A stretch of 64,000 bases of DNA from Lingula anatina (taxonomy: Eukaryota > Brachiopoda > Lingulata > Lingulida > Lingulidae), in NCBI RefSeq assembly GCF_001039355.2, contig NW_019774558.1:241400-305399 (forward strand), in the 5' to 3' direction. The translations under genes and the position numbers were made by a program. This document shows positions 1 through 14,800 of this stretch, piece by piece. The first letter of the stretch is position 1. Each line of letters opens with the position of its first letter. Under the pieces are notes generated by a model. That model saw only the letters and a program-made list of their open reading frames with translations. It was not told the origin of the DNA and did not search any database.

Positions 1-159
1 ATGCTGGAAAATGTTAATGACATAATGTGAAGACTTCTTCATTTAGAACCTGCATTTAAACACAACCATAACTTCAACTTCTACAGCAACATCAACAACT
101 ACTGCTCTGAGACTAGCAGCCACTGCCACTACTACTATTACTATAACTGTAACCCTTAC

Positions 160-310
160 CTCAACATGCCAGGCCTTGCCCAGTGCGTACACCACACGCT
201 CTTCAATTGGTCGTCTACATGCACCACAGATTGGAATTCCCATTTTGTCATGGCAACGCAGGCAGAAGAGGTCGCCAGATTTTTCACGAGCATCGGCGTT
301 CAGCTCAATC
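160..310 (-). CDS. LIMS1: PINCH exon: end of LIM3 and start of LIM4
   Basis: The acceptor CAG lies at 313-311 and the donor GTAAGG begins at 159. The exon encodes [20 protein letters not shown], then the conserved [15 protein letters not shown] segment, and ends at WHVE in the middle of LIM4. It ends in phase 0. The next exon (rest of LIM4, LIM5) is outside the window. Confidence 0.92.
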
Positions 311-3300
311 CTGGATGTCAAATTAGGGAGTATTAAGAATATCTAAGCACTGAGAATATGTATGTTAAGCGTGGTCCTGATTAACTTAACCAAATATGAC
401 ATTATTTCATAAAATCTCACAAATATTCTCTTACATGGTGAAAATGTAAATGACATGCAGATCTTTTTTATTGTTTTAACAAAACCTATGATTGGGGCTC
501 TGCAACAAAATCAAACAAATGCTCTTTTTCAAGGTGTATCTTCTGACAATATTTAGAATGTTTTCCTTGCATGAGCTTTGTATTTTATATTTTTTGCACC
601 AAAATCTCACCAAACTTATACTTCTAAGATTTAAATTCTGTATATACTTTGAATATATAATTTGAATCAATTTTTCATTCAATATTCTTAAGTATTTCAA
701 CTATGAATACAAAACTTCAACCTTTTGGTAGTTATTCTTAATAATAATAATAATAATAATAATATTTATTATTTTTGGTAAAAGGGTATCTTACCCGCAA
801 GAGGTACAATTGAAGTGATATGGGTGAAAGACCTCCCCCTTATGTCTGATAAATCCTTCTTCTATTATAGCACTGAAATTAGAGAACATCTGAAAATTGT
901 CTGAAAGGACTTTGAAAGTCAATTTTAAACTAGAATTCTGAAAAAATAGAAAGCAAAAGAAGAAAGAGGAACCACAGTGGCTGATAATAACAATTTAGTC
1001 TTTGAAGAATAATTTCAAAGTAGAAGTTAAAAAAATCAATTTCTATGTATCTGCGTAAAAGAAAACTTAGAGACACCAAACAGCCAATCTGTGATAACAA
1101 TTACATCAAATAGAATATTTACGATTCCCAGTTTTCTACTCTTATAAAAATGATTAAATATTTTTGAAAATTTCACAATCAGTCAACTTATTTATAATCA
1201 ACAAAACTTATGATACATACACAAAGTGGTATGCATTAAAAATACATAATTTGATTTTAAAAAAATTTCTTACTGGCACTTATGGCAGACATATTTCCCC
1301 ATTCCTGAAGCTTTCTCTCTGGCATTGCACTCTCTACATAGTGCCCTGGAAATATGGAAAGTAAAACAATAATGACTTACTATTTTTTCAATGGGCAAAA
1401 ATGATCAAACTTACAGATACAGCATATTATAATCAGAAAAATTAGATTTCTATAGAGCATCTGTACTGCATTTACTGCACAGAACAGAATAGAACCCACC
1501 TTCCTGCATTTTTGACAAAGCCAGCGTCTGCGAGTGCATTGCGACAGGTGTGACAGCGGAAACAATCTGGATGCCAACTGTTGTTCATGGCCTTTATGAC
1601 CCGACCTATGATAAACTCCCCTGAAAAATTACCACTAGATATACTGAGCAGATCAAACAAACTACTTCCAAAAGGCAGCTATAAAAAATAAATGTTTAAT
1701 TGTATAAAAAAAATCCTCTCAATAGTCCAAAAGCAGACATCTTTTTGTTATCTTAAAAAAGCTATTAAATTGATGAATGAATAAATAAAATACTTTTCTT
1801 TGTTAGTTTTGTATATAAGAAAACTACAATAAAACTGTAAGCATTTTTAAAACTAAAATTACTAATACTAGTATTCAGTTTTAAAAATGTGATATTTTTG
1901 TATATTGTCATATTATTGAGTTTTTCTTTTCAGTTTCTGCAACTTACCACATTTTCCACAGCAAGGGGCAAACAGCACATGGAAGTCATGCTCACAGTAT
2001 TTGCGTCCCTCAAACTGAAAATCATTGCATTTTATTCACATTTAAAGTATACAGAATTGTTTCTTATTTTATCTGCATGTGATTCAGGAATTTCATGATT
2101 GTCAGAACCTTAAAATGTAGTTTTTTCTTCTCTAACCCTAGAAATCTTCACTATCATACCCACCACGAGTGATGACATTGGGTATTTCAACTTTATTTTC
2201 ACGTGGGTCAATCACTTGCAAAGTACTCTTAGATAAACAGAAGCTTATACTGCTAAACTCAAATAGTCAACTATCTATTGTTAGCTGTCTAAGCAAAGTC
2301 CCTAAACTTTAGTTCTATTTGCTGAAACAAACCCCTGGTACTTACCTCATAAAATATCCCATCTGGAAAAGGTTGGAAGCACTGGGCACACCTGTCAAAT
2401 ACAACATCAACTTTACGTATATTGGTTCAATTACATTAATCTTAAAATTTTATCAACATCTCCAGATAAAGAATTCAGAATCTGTAAGTTCTTTTCAAGG
2501 AAAATGATTGTTTTCCAATATTTCAACACCTGACGCCTTTCTAGGACTGAGGCTACAACGGCTTCTATATGCCCCGGGTAGGGACAAACAAAGGGGACAA
2601 TTTTGGGCTTCAAACAAATTTTTTGGCTGAGGAAAGGTCAACTTTGACTCAAAACTTGATATATATTTCATACACAAACAGAGGTTTCATGGTAACAATG
2701 CCCCATTTTTTCAAGAAAAAAACCTCTACTTTTATCCTTTGAGTGCTAGCTACAGGCTGAGAATGCTGATTTTAGCTGTTGAGAGAAGAAACCACCTCAG
2801 TGGTCTGGCATCTGGTCCTCTTGCTTTAAATCCAATAAATTAAATACGTAAGCCACAGAGTTTAATTTGCCCCTTTAGCAATTCGAAAATAGCTTATACA
2901 ATTTTATGCACAAGTATAAAAACACACTTCAATCAATCTATATAGTTCACACACATGGATATATATAATGTATGCCACCCTGGAAATTCCAAGCACAGCT
3001 TCCAAGCATCCACACCCTGAGGTAAGTAAGCTGCAAACCTAGCATAATTCAGGCAGCAATGATATATATATATATGTCTCACAGTGTCTATATTTTCATC
3101 AATCACTTAAAAAAAATGAGTTTCAGTGTACAATTGTCTAACTCCAATATCAGCACAGTTTTCCATTTTCAGTTTTCCATTTCTGTTTGTTGAGAGTACT
3201 GTTTAAAATGGAAACTATATGCCGGATTAGAGAAGAGTTCAAATATTTGAATATTTTTTTTTAATCTACAAGCAGTAAAACCTTGCTGAACTTCCAGTCT

Positions 3301-6277
3301 TGGCCACAATACAATCTTCACGTTTGATTCTAGCTCACAACAGCTACATGTATTCCAGGCAACATTGGCATGACGTGTTTCTGGATTTCTTATCAGTTCT
3401 TCAACTACTACTTCATATCTACGCCTCATTTCATCAAGATCTTCCAATTTTCCGCTGAGATCTATACTTGCATACTAGATATTCTATGCTATTCTTCTAG
3501 AAGGAATATTTCCAAGATTAAATGTTAGTTGTAATGGATAAGATGGAGTGAAGTGTAATCTGTGATGGACAATGTGTTAGGTGTGACATATAACTGTGAC
3601 AATTTGGTAGGTGTAGCAGGTAGGTTGTGACAGTGTTGGGTGGGACAGGCAAGTTGTGACAGTGTGTTAGGTGTGACAGGTAAGCCGTGACATGTGACAG
3701 ACAAGTTGTGACAGTGTGTTAAGTATGACAGTGTGTGAGCTATGACTATACTTACGAGAAACAGTGAGGGTGCCACACTTGGCCATTGTAGTTGACCATG
3801 GACTCACTCGTATCTATGCCTTCTCTACATTTCTGGCAAACTGCAGTGTTTTGTATTGGCATATTGCCAGCTAGACTGTAAACAGCGCAGAGGGAGGTAG
3901 AAAGAACAGCCAGGAAATAATAATTATAATAAATAATAAGTGATACATGTGTGAAAAATAAAGAAACTGAAGCCACATAAGGAACTAAACTACAGGCCAT
4001 ACACTCCTTTATGGACAAAGATTATTCATCTGTTCATCAATTTTTTTTCAAAAAATCTAGCAATAAAATTATTGCATGGAAAAAGTTAAACTTGAAAAAA
4101 AAATAGCTTGTTTTTAGAATGGAAATCAAAATGTTGCAGATCAGCTGATGACTCCTGAGTTTCAAAAACAGAAAAAAACTTTGTGCCATAAAGGAGTTGA
4201 AAGTTATGACAGGTACCTTTCCAACGAACCAACTACCACAGAAGATCTTGTTGTCTACCTTGCTATCTCTACCATATACTCCAATCACACTTAGAACTAC
4301 AGAATACCAACACAGGTCACTTGAAGTGCCTCCAACTGTGCAAGCTCTGTGCAATGCGTGTTCTACCCTACCTTCATGCATACATTCACATCCAAGCCAC
4401 TCAAAAGATGGTGCCAGTGGTCAAGTATGAGTCTCAAAAGATGGCGCCACAATGCAGGTGGTCAACATATACAAATGTGGTTTCATGGTCACCCTCTTTC
4501 TTTTTCAAATCAATTAGCAATTCTGCCATCTCATATCTTCCATGAAAGTGAAAGAATCCACTTTCCAAAGCTGACAGACCCAAGTTTGTTCTGTTGGGTC
4601 TTTGGGGTTAATGAGACCAATCTGGACAGTAATTCAAAATCGGGTCATTATTTATATATATAACACGGTTCATGCTTTTGTCAAATGGTTAATTCCTGGT
4701 CAAAGTTAGGCCTGGAGTGAGCATGCCCATATCATCACAACAACTACCATTCCTGTCTCCTCCTATGTGAATTGAATCACACTGCTATGTGAATCCTGCC
4801 ATGCAATGTGAAATACTACCAAACATGTGAAACATGTTACGTGAAACATGCTTTGCATTCTCGACCATGTGAAACATAAGTACTAATAGTTGCACGAACA
4901 AAGCTTAATGCTTCACAAATTATGTGAATTTTTTATTGTCTTGTCCATTTTTTACTTTTTTCTCTTCCCATGTAATTTTTTTCCTTTGGTGTTTCATATT
5001 ATTCTACCCCTTTCCACCTAAATGTGCCAGCAAGTAAGTTAATGGAATGTTGAATTTTTCCACATAAGTCAAGGCCGTCTCATCATGTTATGAACAATTG
5101 GAACAAAAAAACATGCACCATTAGTTAATTACCAGTCCATATGAAACAGATATAACATGCAACTCATGCTTTGTAACAAAGCTTCATAATGAAAAATCAA
5201 TTCCATTGAAATAAATCTGCTGTAAAAATGATAAAAGATAATGACTGAGTTTTTTTAACTGAGATCAATTAAAATGAATATAGCTAAAATAATTAAGCCA
5301 TTTAGTAAACAAAAAAAGGAAATAATCCAATGTATTAATAAATGTAGCAAAATATATCAAATAAAAATATTTTAAGAAAGGGATATATCTGTGCATAGCT
5401 AGCCCCACAACCCTCTGTATTTCTATATGTACAGGTGCATGTGTGCATATGGTTGGACATGTGTGTACGCAAACGTGCATAAAGCAAACCAAACTTACAC
5501 AAAGCACTGTGTGTGCCAAATCTCTCCATTGGAGTTGACAATCTTCTCTTCTGGGCCAAAACCTTCTGCACACCTCTTACACACAGCCCCATCCATGGAC
5601 ATATTACTGAAATGATACAATGTAACAATATAACACAAACAGCCCCATCCATGGACATATTACTGACATTATACAAATTAGCAATAACAGTTACAGTATA
5701 ACCATTACATTCAGATAAATCTTTCAAAATCAATGGATATTTTTGAAAAGTTACAATGTTACGATACAGTGTGACAAAAGTTGTAATATTTCACACATAG
5801 AGCCATGTCTTTCTCTTACCATCCACAAAGCACAAAGCGTACATCAGCCATTTACTCCATCCCAAAATATCATAACATATATTTACATACACTGGATCTC
5901 CAACTCCAAACTCCCTCCCAATTCCTCCTCTCTTACTCTCTTACCAAAAAACAAACAACTGATTATCAAGTTTCAGTTACATGGTGGTCTACCCAACCTC
6001 AGCTCACACTATACACAATCAATATCAGTAAGACAGATCTATGCAAACTGACTTTGGCAGAAATATTTTCCCCAGTTCCAAGTTTATCATGATCTTTTGG
6101 AAATGGATTTCCATTTCAGCTCTCTGCCTCATGCAACCCACAAGTGTGTGCCCACATGTACAAATGTACTCACATGCATGCCCAGGCACACCAAGTTGTT
6201 CATGGACACTCAAACACACACATACACAAACATTCTCAGAGCTACACTCAGAAACACACACATGCACACAAACATTT

Positions 6278-6311
<34 letters not shown>

Positions 6312-6923
6312 AATCCACACATACCCCTCAACTCACAATCATGCATGCAAACAATTTAACATCCAAAATAAAAGAAAATTCCAAACTTTTACATACTCAA
6401 ATACTACAGTACATGACTGAAACTAATCAGACACACAATCACACACACACAAACATTAACAGTATTAACATTCATGAATTACCAGTTTTCTATCATACCT
6501 CAATTCAGCCTGTATTGCATCAATATCCATAACACTCCTCTACAAAAACCAATCCACAAGAAAGGATCATATCCCCAGTACTAGTTTTCCACAATCTTCC
6601 AATACCAACTTTATCTAATGTGGGTTACTGGAGGACACACCAGCCAATGATGGAGGGACTTCAGCAATAAATGCTAAACATAATGGGAAATATCTTCTAT
6701 AAATCAACTTTTATGGGAGCAGAGAGATAGCCAGGACTCGATTTGGTTGTCAGTAGGCGAACATGTGTTAGATTAATGGGAATAGGAATGTTATCTGCTC
6801 GGTTCTTTTAATCCAGCGTAATTTTGTTTTAATCAAACTGTGGTTTTGTCGGTTGAGAGAATTAGAGCAAATCGTTGTATTGAGATTCTGCAATCAGTCA
6901 ATTTCTAGTAAACGGATTTCAAT

Positions 6924-6984
<61 letters not shown>

Positions 6985-8758
6985 CCAATGACATGCAATA
7001 TCTTCTTATAACAAGAAAGACACAGTTTGTGTTTCAGACCAACAGCACTTACTAATACAGTCAGTACTTACTTCAGTGGACTACTGTGAATTTTACTTGA
7101 ACAAAGTGTGACCAATCTTTTGGTTTGGAAGTTCAGAAGTTTTACACTTAAGTAGGTACCAAACAGGACTGGGACATTTTCCCAAAATACGAACCAGTTC
7201 AAGATACCAAGAAACCAGTCCAGAACTGAGCCCATGTGAATTGGTTCACTGTATTACTACTAGCATGACAAAAGTAATAGAAATAAATTATCAGTTCATA
7301 CCAGGGTGATTTGGGCATTATTCACAGAACGGCAAGTCTTCACCAGAATGCACTGTACATGGTGTAACGTATACCTTAAATGCTCTGTGGTACATGTTCC
7401 ACTTTGTACACTACAGGTGAAATGACTTCTGCACATCCTGAAACTTACTGGACTGGATGTTCAGTTTTAAACATAACATTTAAATACATAATTCATAGTC
7501 AATATTGATAATTATTCCAAAAACACCATTTTGCTTCATTTGATGATTGTGAATAATTTGTAATTGAAAAAGGTATAAGGAGATCCTAATTATCTTGAAA
7601 TTATAACCACTTCCTTCCTGCTTAATAACTATTAGTAACTGTTCTTTGCAGAAAATTTCATATAGTAATTAAGGCTTCGTTCACATGCAATGTCTATTTT
7701 CTATTTTCTATTTTCGGTATGTCTTATGATCACGGTCTGTGCACTGAATATCCCGCGGCATAATTACTGGCAGCGCGAGCCAGTTACTATAAGTTACTAT
7801 AAGTAACTGGCTCGCGCTGCCAGTAATTACGTGGCGGGATATTCAGTGCACAGACCGTGATCATAAGACATACCGAAAATAGAAAATAGAAAATAGAAAA
7901 TAGACATTGCATGTGAACGAAGCCTAATGCATACTTTTTTGAGATATTACCTTGTCTACTAACAAACAGACAAAACACAGCACTAATGAAAACCAGCCTT
8001 CTTCATTAAGGGAGATAAAAAGTAAACTTCACTGTTAATCTTTTCCTTCCAACTGGATCTTTCTCAACATCTCACTTCTTTCACAGGTCCATTACCAGTT
8101 CAAACGAATAAAACAAAAACAAATAAACATGATTATACATGTCTAAATATGTACAGTAGTAGTATAATGATGCAACTACAGCCTAATTCATACACTCACA
8201 GTTTTGCCTTCACTCCAATTTGCCTCCAGTGCTGAAAGTAATATATATTTATTCCTTGCCTTCAGAACAAGTTGGGAACACACAAGCAGAGCATACAGGC
8301 AGCTAAGGAAGCTGGATGTCATATGAAGCTTATGAAAATAAATTTCCTTCAGTTTTAGAATCACCCTTGATATGAGCTCTCGCATTTCTTTGGGTTTCTC
8401 CGAAAATGTGATAAAACTTTTTGAAGCATTCTCAATATTCAGGGTAGTGCAAAAGCCACTACAAAAAAACAAGACCACATAGGACGTTGTAATCACACTC
8501 ACTGTTTTTATATTACACAATGAAAAAGGGCAGAAGATATGGGACTGCCAGCTTTTACCATCAAGAGAATTAAGGATCAGCATGTTTACTGGTCTGCACT
8601 GTATATTTGTGTAATTTTTTTGGAGATTTCGCTGAAAACATCTATTTGATTTTTTTTTCTTTTTTGCTTTTATCAAAAATGTTAATATTGCTGATGAACA
8701 TTTAGTTTTTATCATTTACTGTGCAACATAAATAAAGTCACACACAGCCTTTTACACG

Positions 8759-8810
<52 letters not shown>

Positions 8811-11800
8811 TTTCTGCAGACAGGTTGTCCCCCTGAGGTCATTAAGAGCGCATTCTCAACGAATTAAGCCAGGCTTTACAAAGCCGGTGACCTAAAAANT
8901 GATTTTAGTTTATTAGCCATTATTGTAAGGCGCCTTGAGATAGAATGTAAGGCGCCATATAAGAATCTTATTATTATTATTATTATTATTATTAATTCCT
9001 TCTATCTGACGTGGTGTTATTAAAAGTATATGATGCCTGACACATACATGTACCGAAGCTTTACTGGGAGCTTTACGGAAATAGCCGAAGGCTAGAAATG
9101 CCTTCAAAATACACTTTTAACAGTTATAATCAAATTCATACTAAGACCGCTATCTACCCACTGACCCTATGCTATTCTTACACCTGTTAGTTGTCGACAG
9201 TTCAAACGTGAAACGGAAACCTCGGGTGATAGATGAGTACCCTTGTTGCAATGTACATGGTTGCGGTAGGGGTGACACTTTTTCTTTGCTAGGGGAGTAT
9301 ATTATATAGATGTAAATTCTTTGTTCGGAGAAATAGGGGAGACCGGGGCTAGTTGGACCCCGGGGTAAGTTGGCCCCCCGTCAATTTATGAAAAAGTAAC
9401 TACGAGGTAAAAAAATTGGCCACATACTCTTGTAAAGTGACCGTAGCCTACAATGCTAAGGAAGTGTCGGACGTTAAAAAGTTTTACTTAAGCGGTGAGT
9501 CGAAATAAACGATTTTTGCACCTAAAAGAAATTTTGTTTAAGAGATTTAAAAATCTATTTTTATAGGCTATTGATCGAATATAAGATATGTATAGGGCAT
9601 CAAACTGAAGCTCATTGTTTCAAGTTTCACAGAGATGTATCATCGTTGCTCATTCTAGCACCATAAATGGCTACCATCCTTTAAAATAAATAATGTGCAC
9701 CCGGGGTTAGTTGGCCCCCTTGACTCGGGGCAAGTTGGACCCTCATATTACCCACAAACCTTTGCGCGCAACGCTGTTTGAAATAAACAAGTTGGTGAAA
9801 TTGACAAAGCTTACCGGTGTCTATTACCGTCTGATTGATTTTATTTAATTTTCTCTCTGGTGTCTTTTTGAAAATTTATATTAGAAATATTCTGTTGATT
9901 GTAAGTATTAAAAAACAAATCCATTGGACTTTCCGTAGAAAAACATTTATTTTGCCTTAATTCATTGTAAGGGGGTTCCCTTTGTATTTATAGTGTTATA
10001 TGTGGCCCCAAGGGGATTTTCCACCCNNNNNNNNNNNNNNNNNNNNNNNNNNNNNNNNNNNNNNNNNNNNNNNNNNNNNNNNNNNNNNNNNNNNNNNNNN
10101 NNNNNNNNNNNNNNNNNNNNNNNNNNNNNNNNNNNNNNNNNNNNNNNNNNNNNNNNNNNNNNNNNNNNNNNNNNNNNNNNNNNNNNNNNNNNNNNNNNNN
10201 NNNNNNNNNNNNNNNNNNNNNNNNNNNNNNNNNNNNNNNNNNNNNNNNNNNNNNNNNNNNNNNNNNNNNNNNNNNNNNNNNNNNNNNNNNNNNNNNNNNN
10301 NNNNNNNNNNNNNNNNNNNNNNNNNCAACAACGTGACGTACGGAAACCTCAATAAATCTGCCTCATTTGAACTGTTTATTCATCAAAGACTCTCAAAAAA
10401 TCAATTAAATAAATTAAAAATTTATAAAAATGTATTTCAAGGCGTTTACATGGGATATATACTTCATTTTCGTATAGGGGGGCCAACTTGCCCCGACCCT
10501 GGGGCCAACTTGCCCCATGGCGGGGCAAGTTGGCCCCCCTGACGTCAACTGCGTTTTTTGTCAAATTGTGAGCCACCTGGCATTAAATTTGAAAAATAAT
10601 GACGTTGCATACGTAGCTTAGTTTATGGGGCTTACTTTGAAACCGGTTTTGTTACTCTAACCCACTCCTAGTTGGCTCTACAAGGTAAAAAGTGTCTAAC
10701 TGGGCCAACTAGCCCCGGTCTCCCCTACTCTGAGACTCTCCAACTGTATGCTATGCTGAGAAGAACACGTACAATTAATTTGTATGAGAAACAGCTGACA
10801 GCCTTTTCTCTTATCAAAAACCACGTAATCAGTTTAAAATATCCTATCAACATTTGTCTCTCCTACAGTATCTCCATTGGATGGAGAAGTGCATAGGTAG
10901 TCATTATTTCCTTTAAAAATGAACGCACGGGAGCGCGCACGCGCGCGCGAACACCCTCTATGTTTAAACTTGCTTCACGTTACGCATAGGGATGCTTACA
11001 GGCCATCGGTTGCAAGGAATGTAGATTATAAGAGCCCTCTGTAAAGTAAAATGTTGGAAGTCAGAACGAGTATTGATATTACAGAGTTAACTGAGACTCA
11101 TCCTTGACCGGTTGGGTGAAGCTTAAAACAATATCTGTTGAACGATTAGGGGATTTTATATCATCTACTAGTACATGTATAAACCTCTTTACTTTGGATT
11201 GACCTAGACAGCCGTTACAATAAGTTGCGTGTGCTGCTAAATACCGTCATGCCCTCAAAGTTTGAAATGCAGAAAGTTGCTGCATGGTAATTGTGATAGT
11301 TATGTGTACGTAAAAATATTACTCTTTCAATATGCTGTAACGGGGTCATATTTCTTTACAGTGGAGGTATATGTATATAAAACACTTTTGTCCGAGAATA
11401 AATACCAAACACTTCTAACTACACTGTGACTAAAAAAGAATGATACACGATACTTTTGTCATATTTTTTAACATTTGATCGTTATTTCGTTCTTTGTAAG
11501 CTATGTGAATAACTCCAATGCCAAGATGACAGAACATAAAGGCAAGATCTTATACTCTAACTTTCAGTCGGTGCTTTCCTCTGAAATCACGAACTGGTAG
11601 ACCCTTGGTGGGCACAACTACTATCAAATAAGTCGAATACTACAATGAATTTTATCGCACCTTTCAAAATATTTTGATTTATCAAATTTTCATTTTAATG
11701 ATAATGTTTTATGTAGTGGTTTTATCAGCTTTTTGAAAAGCTATTTCTGAGAATCGAGCTTTTTAATTCTTGTTGCCAGCACAGGTATTTTTCTGCAACC

Positions 11801-14800
11801 CTTCCATATTTACGATTCAGGATGATGACTGTCAAAATTACTGAAAATAAAAGGAAAAATTGGCACTCCCAGAAATCCACAGTGTTCTTGTGCATGCAGA
11901 TTAGATTTTAATGGCACCCTCATGACAAAAACGCACAACGGCGAAGGTGGGAGGTACTGTATATCATTTCAGCATTATGGTTGTCCGGATGAGGTCTCTC
12001 TCAACATCTGTGCATTGTGCCTTTCAAACGTTCACGAGTCCTGGGAATAGCTCTTGCCTTTTGGGGGTTTGTTTTAACAATTGTTTAAAAATATACTTGT
12101 TGCACAACGCCATGTATCTACAACGATCCATCGTTAGTCTAAAATCGGGTTCTGCGATGCTAACATGAGGGAGGAACACACAGTGTTATTATATCCCCAG
12201 CGGCCACTCAAGACCAAGTACTGGGACCCAGTATATTTCGTCCCAGATTTATATGAGTTTTCAAGCTCTCCGCTGGAGAGTACATGTACTGTACTTCAAT
12301 AACCTTTACATGCCTGGATGGTTTGGTGTGTAATAACAAAGACACATGTACAGTACAATGAGAGCAGGTTTTGAAAAAATGCATTTATGGGCATTTGTGG
12401 TTTGGTACCTGAACAAAAATGCCCTGGTCGACACGGCAACATCATTATTTAACAAAACATCCTGTCTTGGCGAATGGTGTCGTAGAATTCAGCAGAAATA
12501 AAGTTGCATTTTTAAAAAGTCCTAATAATATTAATCCTTTTAGCAGTTTTGTTCATATCACCAAGGCATACCTTTTCTAAACGACTAAATATAGGGCATA
12601 ATTTGCTCGAGAATATTTCTTATTATACATGTAACATTTCAATGCCACACCACACGTACGATTACAAAAAGCACCCATTGACACAACGCTCTGATCATGG
12701 CGCAGTCCATAAAAAAAAAAAAATAAATAAAAAAATGAAAAAAAATGTAGACGAATTGTGCTCAGGGCCATTTAATACAAGGGTGTAGTGGAATTCAGCT
12801 GAAAATGTTACAGTATGATACAATCATACATCGCAACGAAATACGGAATTACGTGCCCTCTTCAATGAAAAATTTGTGAATCAAAATGTCAATTTTAGGC
12901 AACATGGACAAAGCCCTCTTAAAAATAAGCATATTTCAAACATTTTTGTTACATCTTCTGTCATGTAGCTAATTGTGTTTGAAAAGTTATAAAACCCCAT
13001 GAAGTTATCAAGTAAGCGAATTTCACAAATATCCAAAGGTGTACCAACCATTTTGAGCACCAGCGTATGACGAACAATACCTCGTAAAATAAATAGGCCC
13101 AAAACACTGCCCGAAATGTAATCTTATGCGAGCAACTTATTTTTTGTCTCATATATATATATAGGGGAGACCGGGGCTGGTTGGACCCCGGGGTAAGTTG
13201 CCCCCTCCCCCCATCAAGTCTCTTTAATAAAGTTAATATGCTAAATTATTTCATTTGGACTCACTGCCGACGCTTTCTTAGCACTACTGGATACGGTCAC
13301 TTTATAAATGATGTGATCAATTCTTTTACCCCATAGTTACTTTGTCATAAATTGATGGGGGTCCAACTTACCCCGGGGTCCAACTAGCACCGGTCTCCGT
13401 ATCTTTGACGAATTTTGCCATTTACTGCAGTTTGTCCTTGTGACATACAATATACAGCGTCACGTGATAGTAACCTAGGTAATCTCGAATAGGCACACAG
13501 CCGGGAAGCAAGGAACGACGACACACGTACGCAGAAATGAATCCCAGCTTTGAGGACGTTCCCGTGCGGTAAGATTTTATTTGAATAAGTATGGAAAGCA
13601 CCTTCTAAAAGTCCCCTTTTTTCGATAAGTCTTAATATCTTAGCTCGTAGAAAACACGAGCCATGTCAATTAGAACAAATGCCTGCCATGGGAATTTTGA
13701 TTAAAAAGCTGAAAGGGTCAATGAAATGTTTGGCCATATATAGCGATCAGGAGAGATTATATCTGTATTTCTGAATGCAATATAATAGTAACAGCTCCGT
13801 GCAAACTCATGGTATTGCAACACGTCGGAATTCAAATTGAAATCAAGTCTATATGCATTAAGTGGATTCTAGGATAACCCCCCGGACAATTCCCCCAGGA
13901 CAATCCCCCCCGGACGACCCCCCAAGAAATATATATTTATATATAAATATGAAGTAAATAAGTGTTAAGTTCAAAACGTTTCATTCAATTTATTAATATT
14001 TTTAGTGTGATAATGCATTAATTCATTAAACAAATTACTTTATAACAAATTCTTTGAATATTGTCAGTGTGGTGGGTAGTAGGTAGGTGGGTATAGTAGT
14101 CAAGCAATTACAAGTGACAGATAATCAAAGGGATACTAGATAAGCGGGAGAATATGTTTACTCCACCTCTCCCTAAATAGCACATTGAATCAAGGCTAAC
14201 TTAATCAAGGGGGGTGGGGAGTAATGAAGCAATTAGAAGTAACAGAGTATTCATCAAAGGGTTAATTGAATCAGTGAGATGATATGTTTATCCCACCTTT
14301 ACCTGGAGATATACTTTGATCAAATTTTAATTAAATTTTCTGTACTTGTACTCCATGAAAATAAGTCATTGGTTTAATGAAATTAACATTATCTTTCCTC
14401 GAGGTGCATCTAGTCCGGTTGCTTAGGGCAAAAAAATGGCCAAATCGTGACACAGCGGATAAAAGCACCAAATTTTGCATGTGGGTACCTTTTGACATAC
14501 TAAATCAAATTAGAGCCGTAGCCCACGGAAAAAAATTACCGTTTGGCCAAAAAATCCAAAATGGCCGCCAATTTTTGAAATTTTGTAGAAATACATACAT
14601 ATCTATGTTGATTTTTACCAAATTAAGTATTTTCTCAATGTTTTTCACATCCTTATTACCCATATTATGCATATGTGTCAGATAACAAACTAGTGTCCTT
14701 GGACTTATTGAAAAATCCAAGATGGCCGCCGTGTGGCATAGGAATACTAGAACATGTACAAGGGTTTTCAACTAACTAATGCCAACTAGGAAGATGCATT

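Noticed and set aside
3290-3458. Minus-strand open stretch ([18 protein letters not shown]...) with an acceptor-like CAG, between PINCH exons
   Set aside because: Phase-compatible at its 5' side, but it has no LIM character, no clear donor and no recognised family. Splicing around it restores PINCH exactly.
6025-6532. Long frames rich in H, T and C, and a 163-codon frame over a poly-A tract
   Set aside because: They arise from CA-rich and poly-A simple repeats, with lysine or phenylalanine runs and no domain.
8188-8715. 175-codon minus-strand open frame
   Set aside because: Lysine run from poly-A, no recognised domain, AT-rich composition like the surrounding intron. Treated as chance or an undetected old element.
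9993-10542. Frames of 118-180 codons across the N gap
   Set aside because: Most residues are unknown because the gap is all N; the flanks are transposon TIR sequence.
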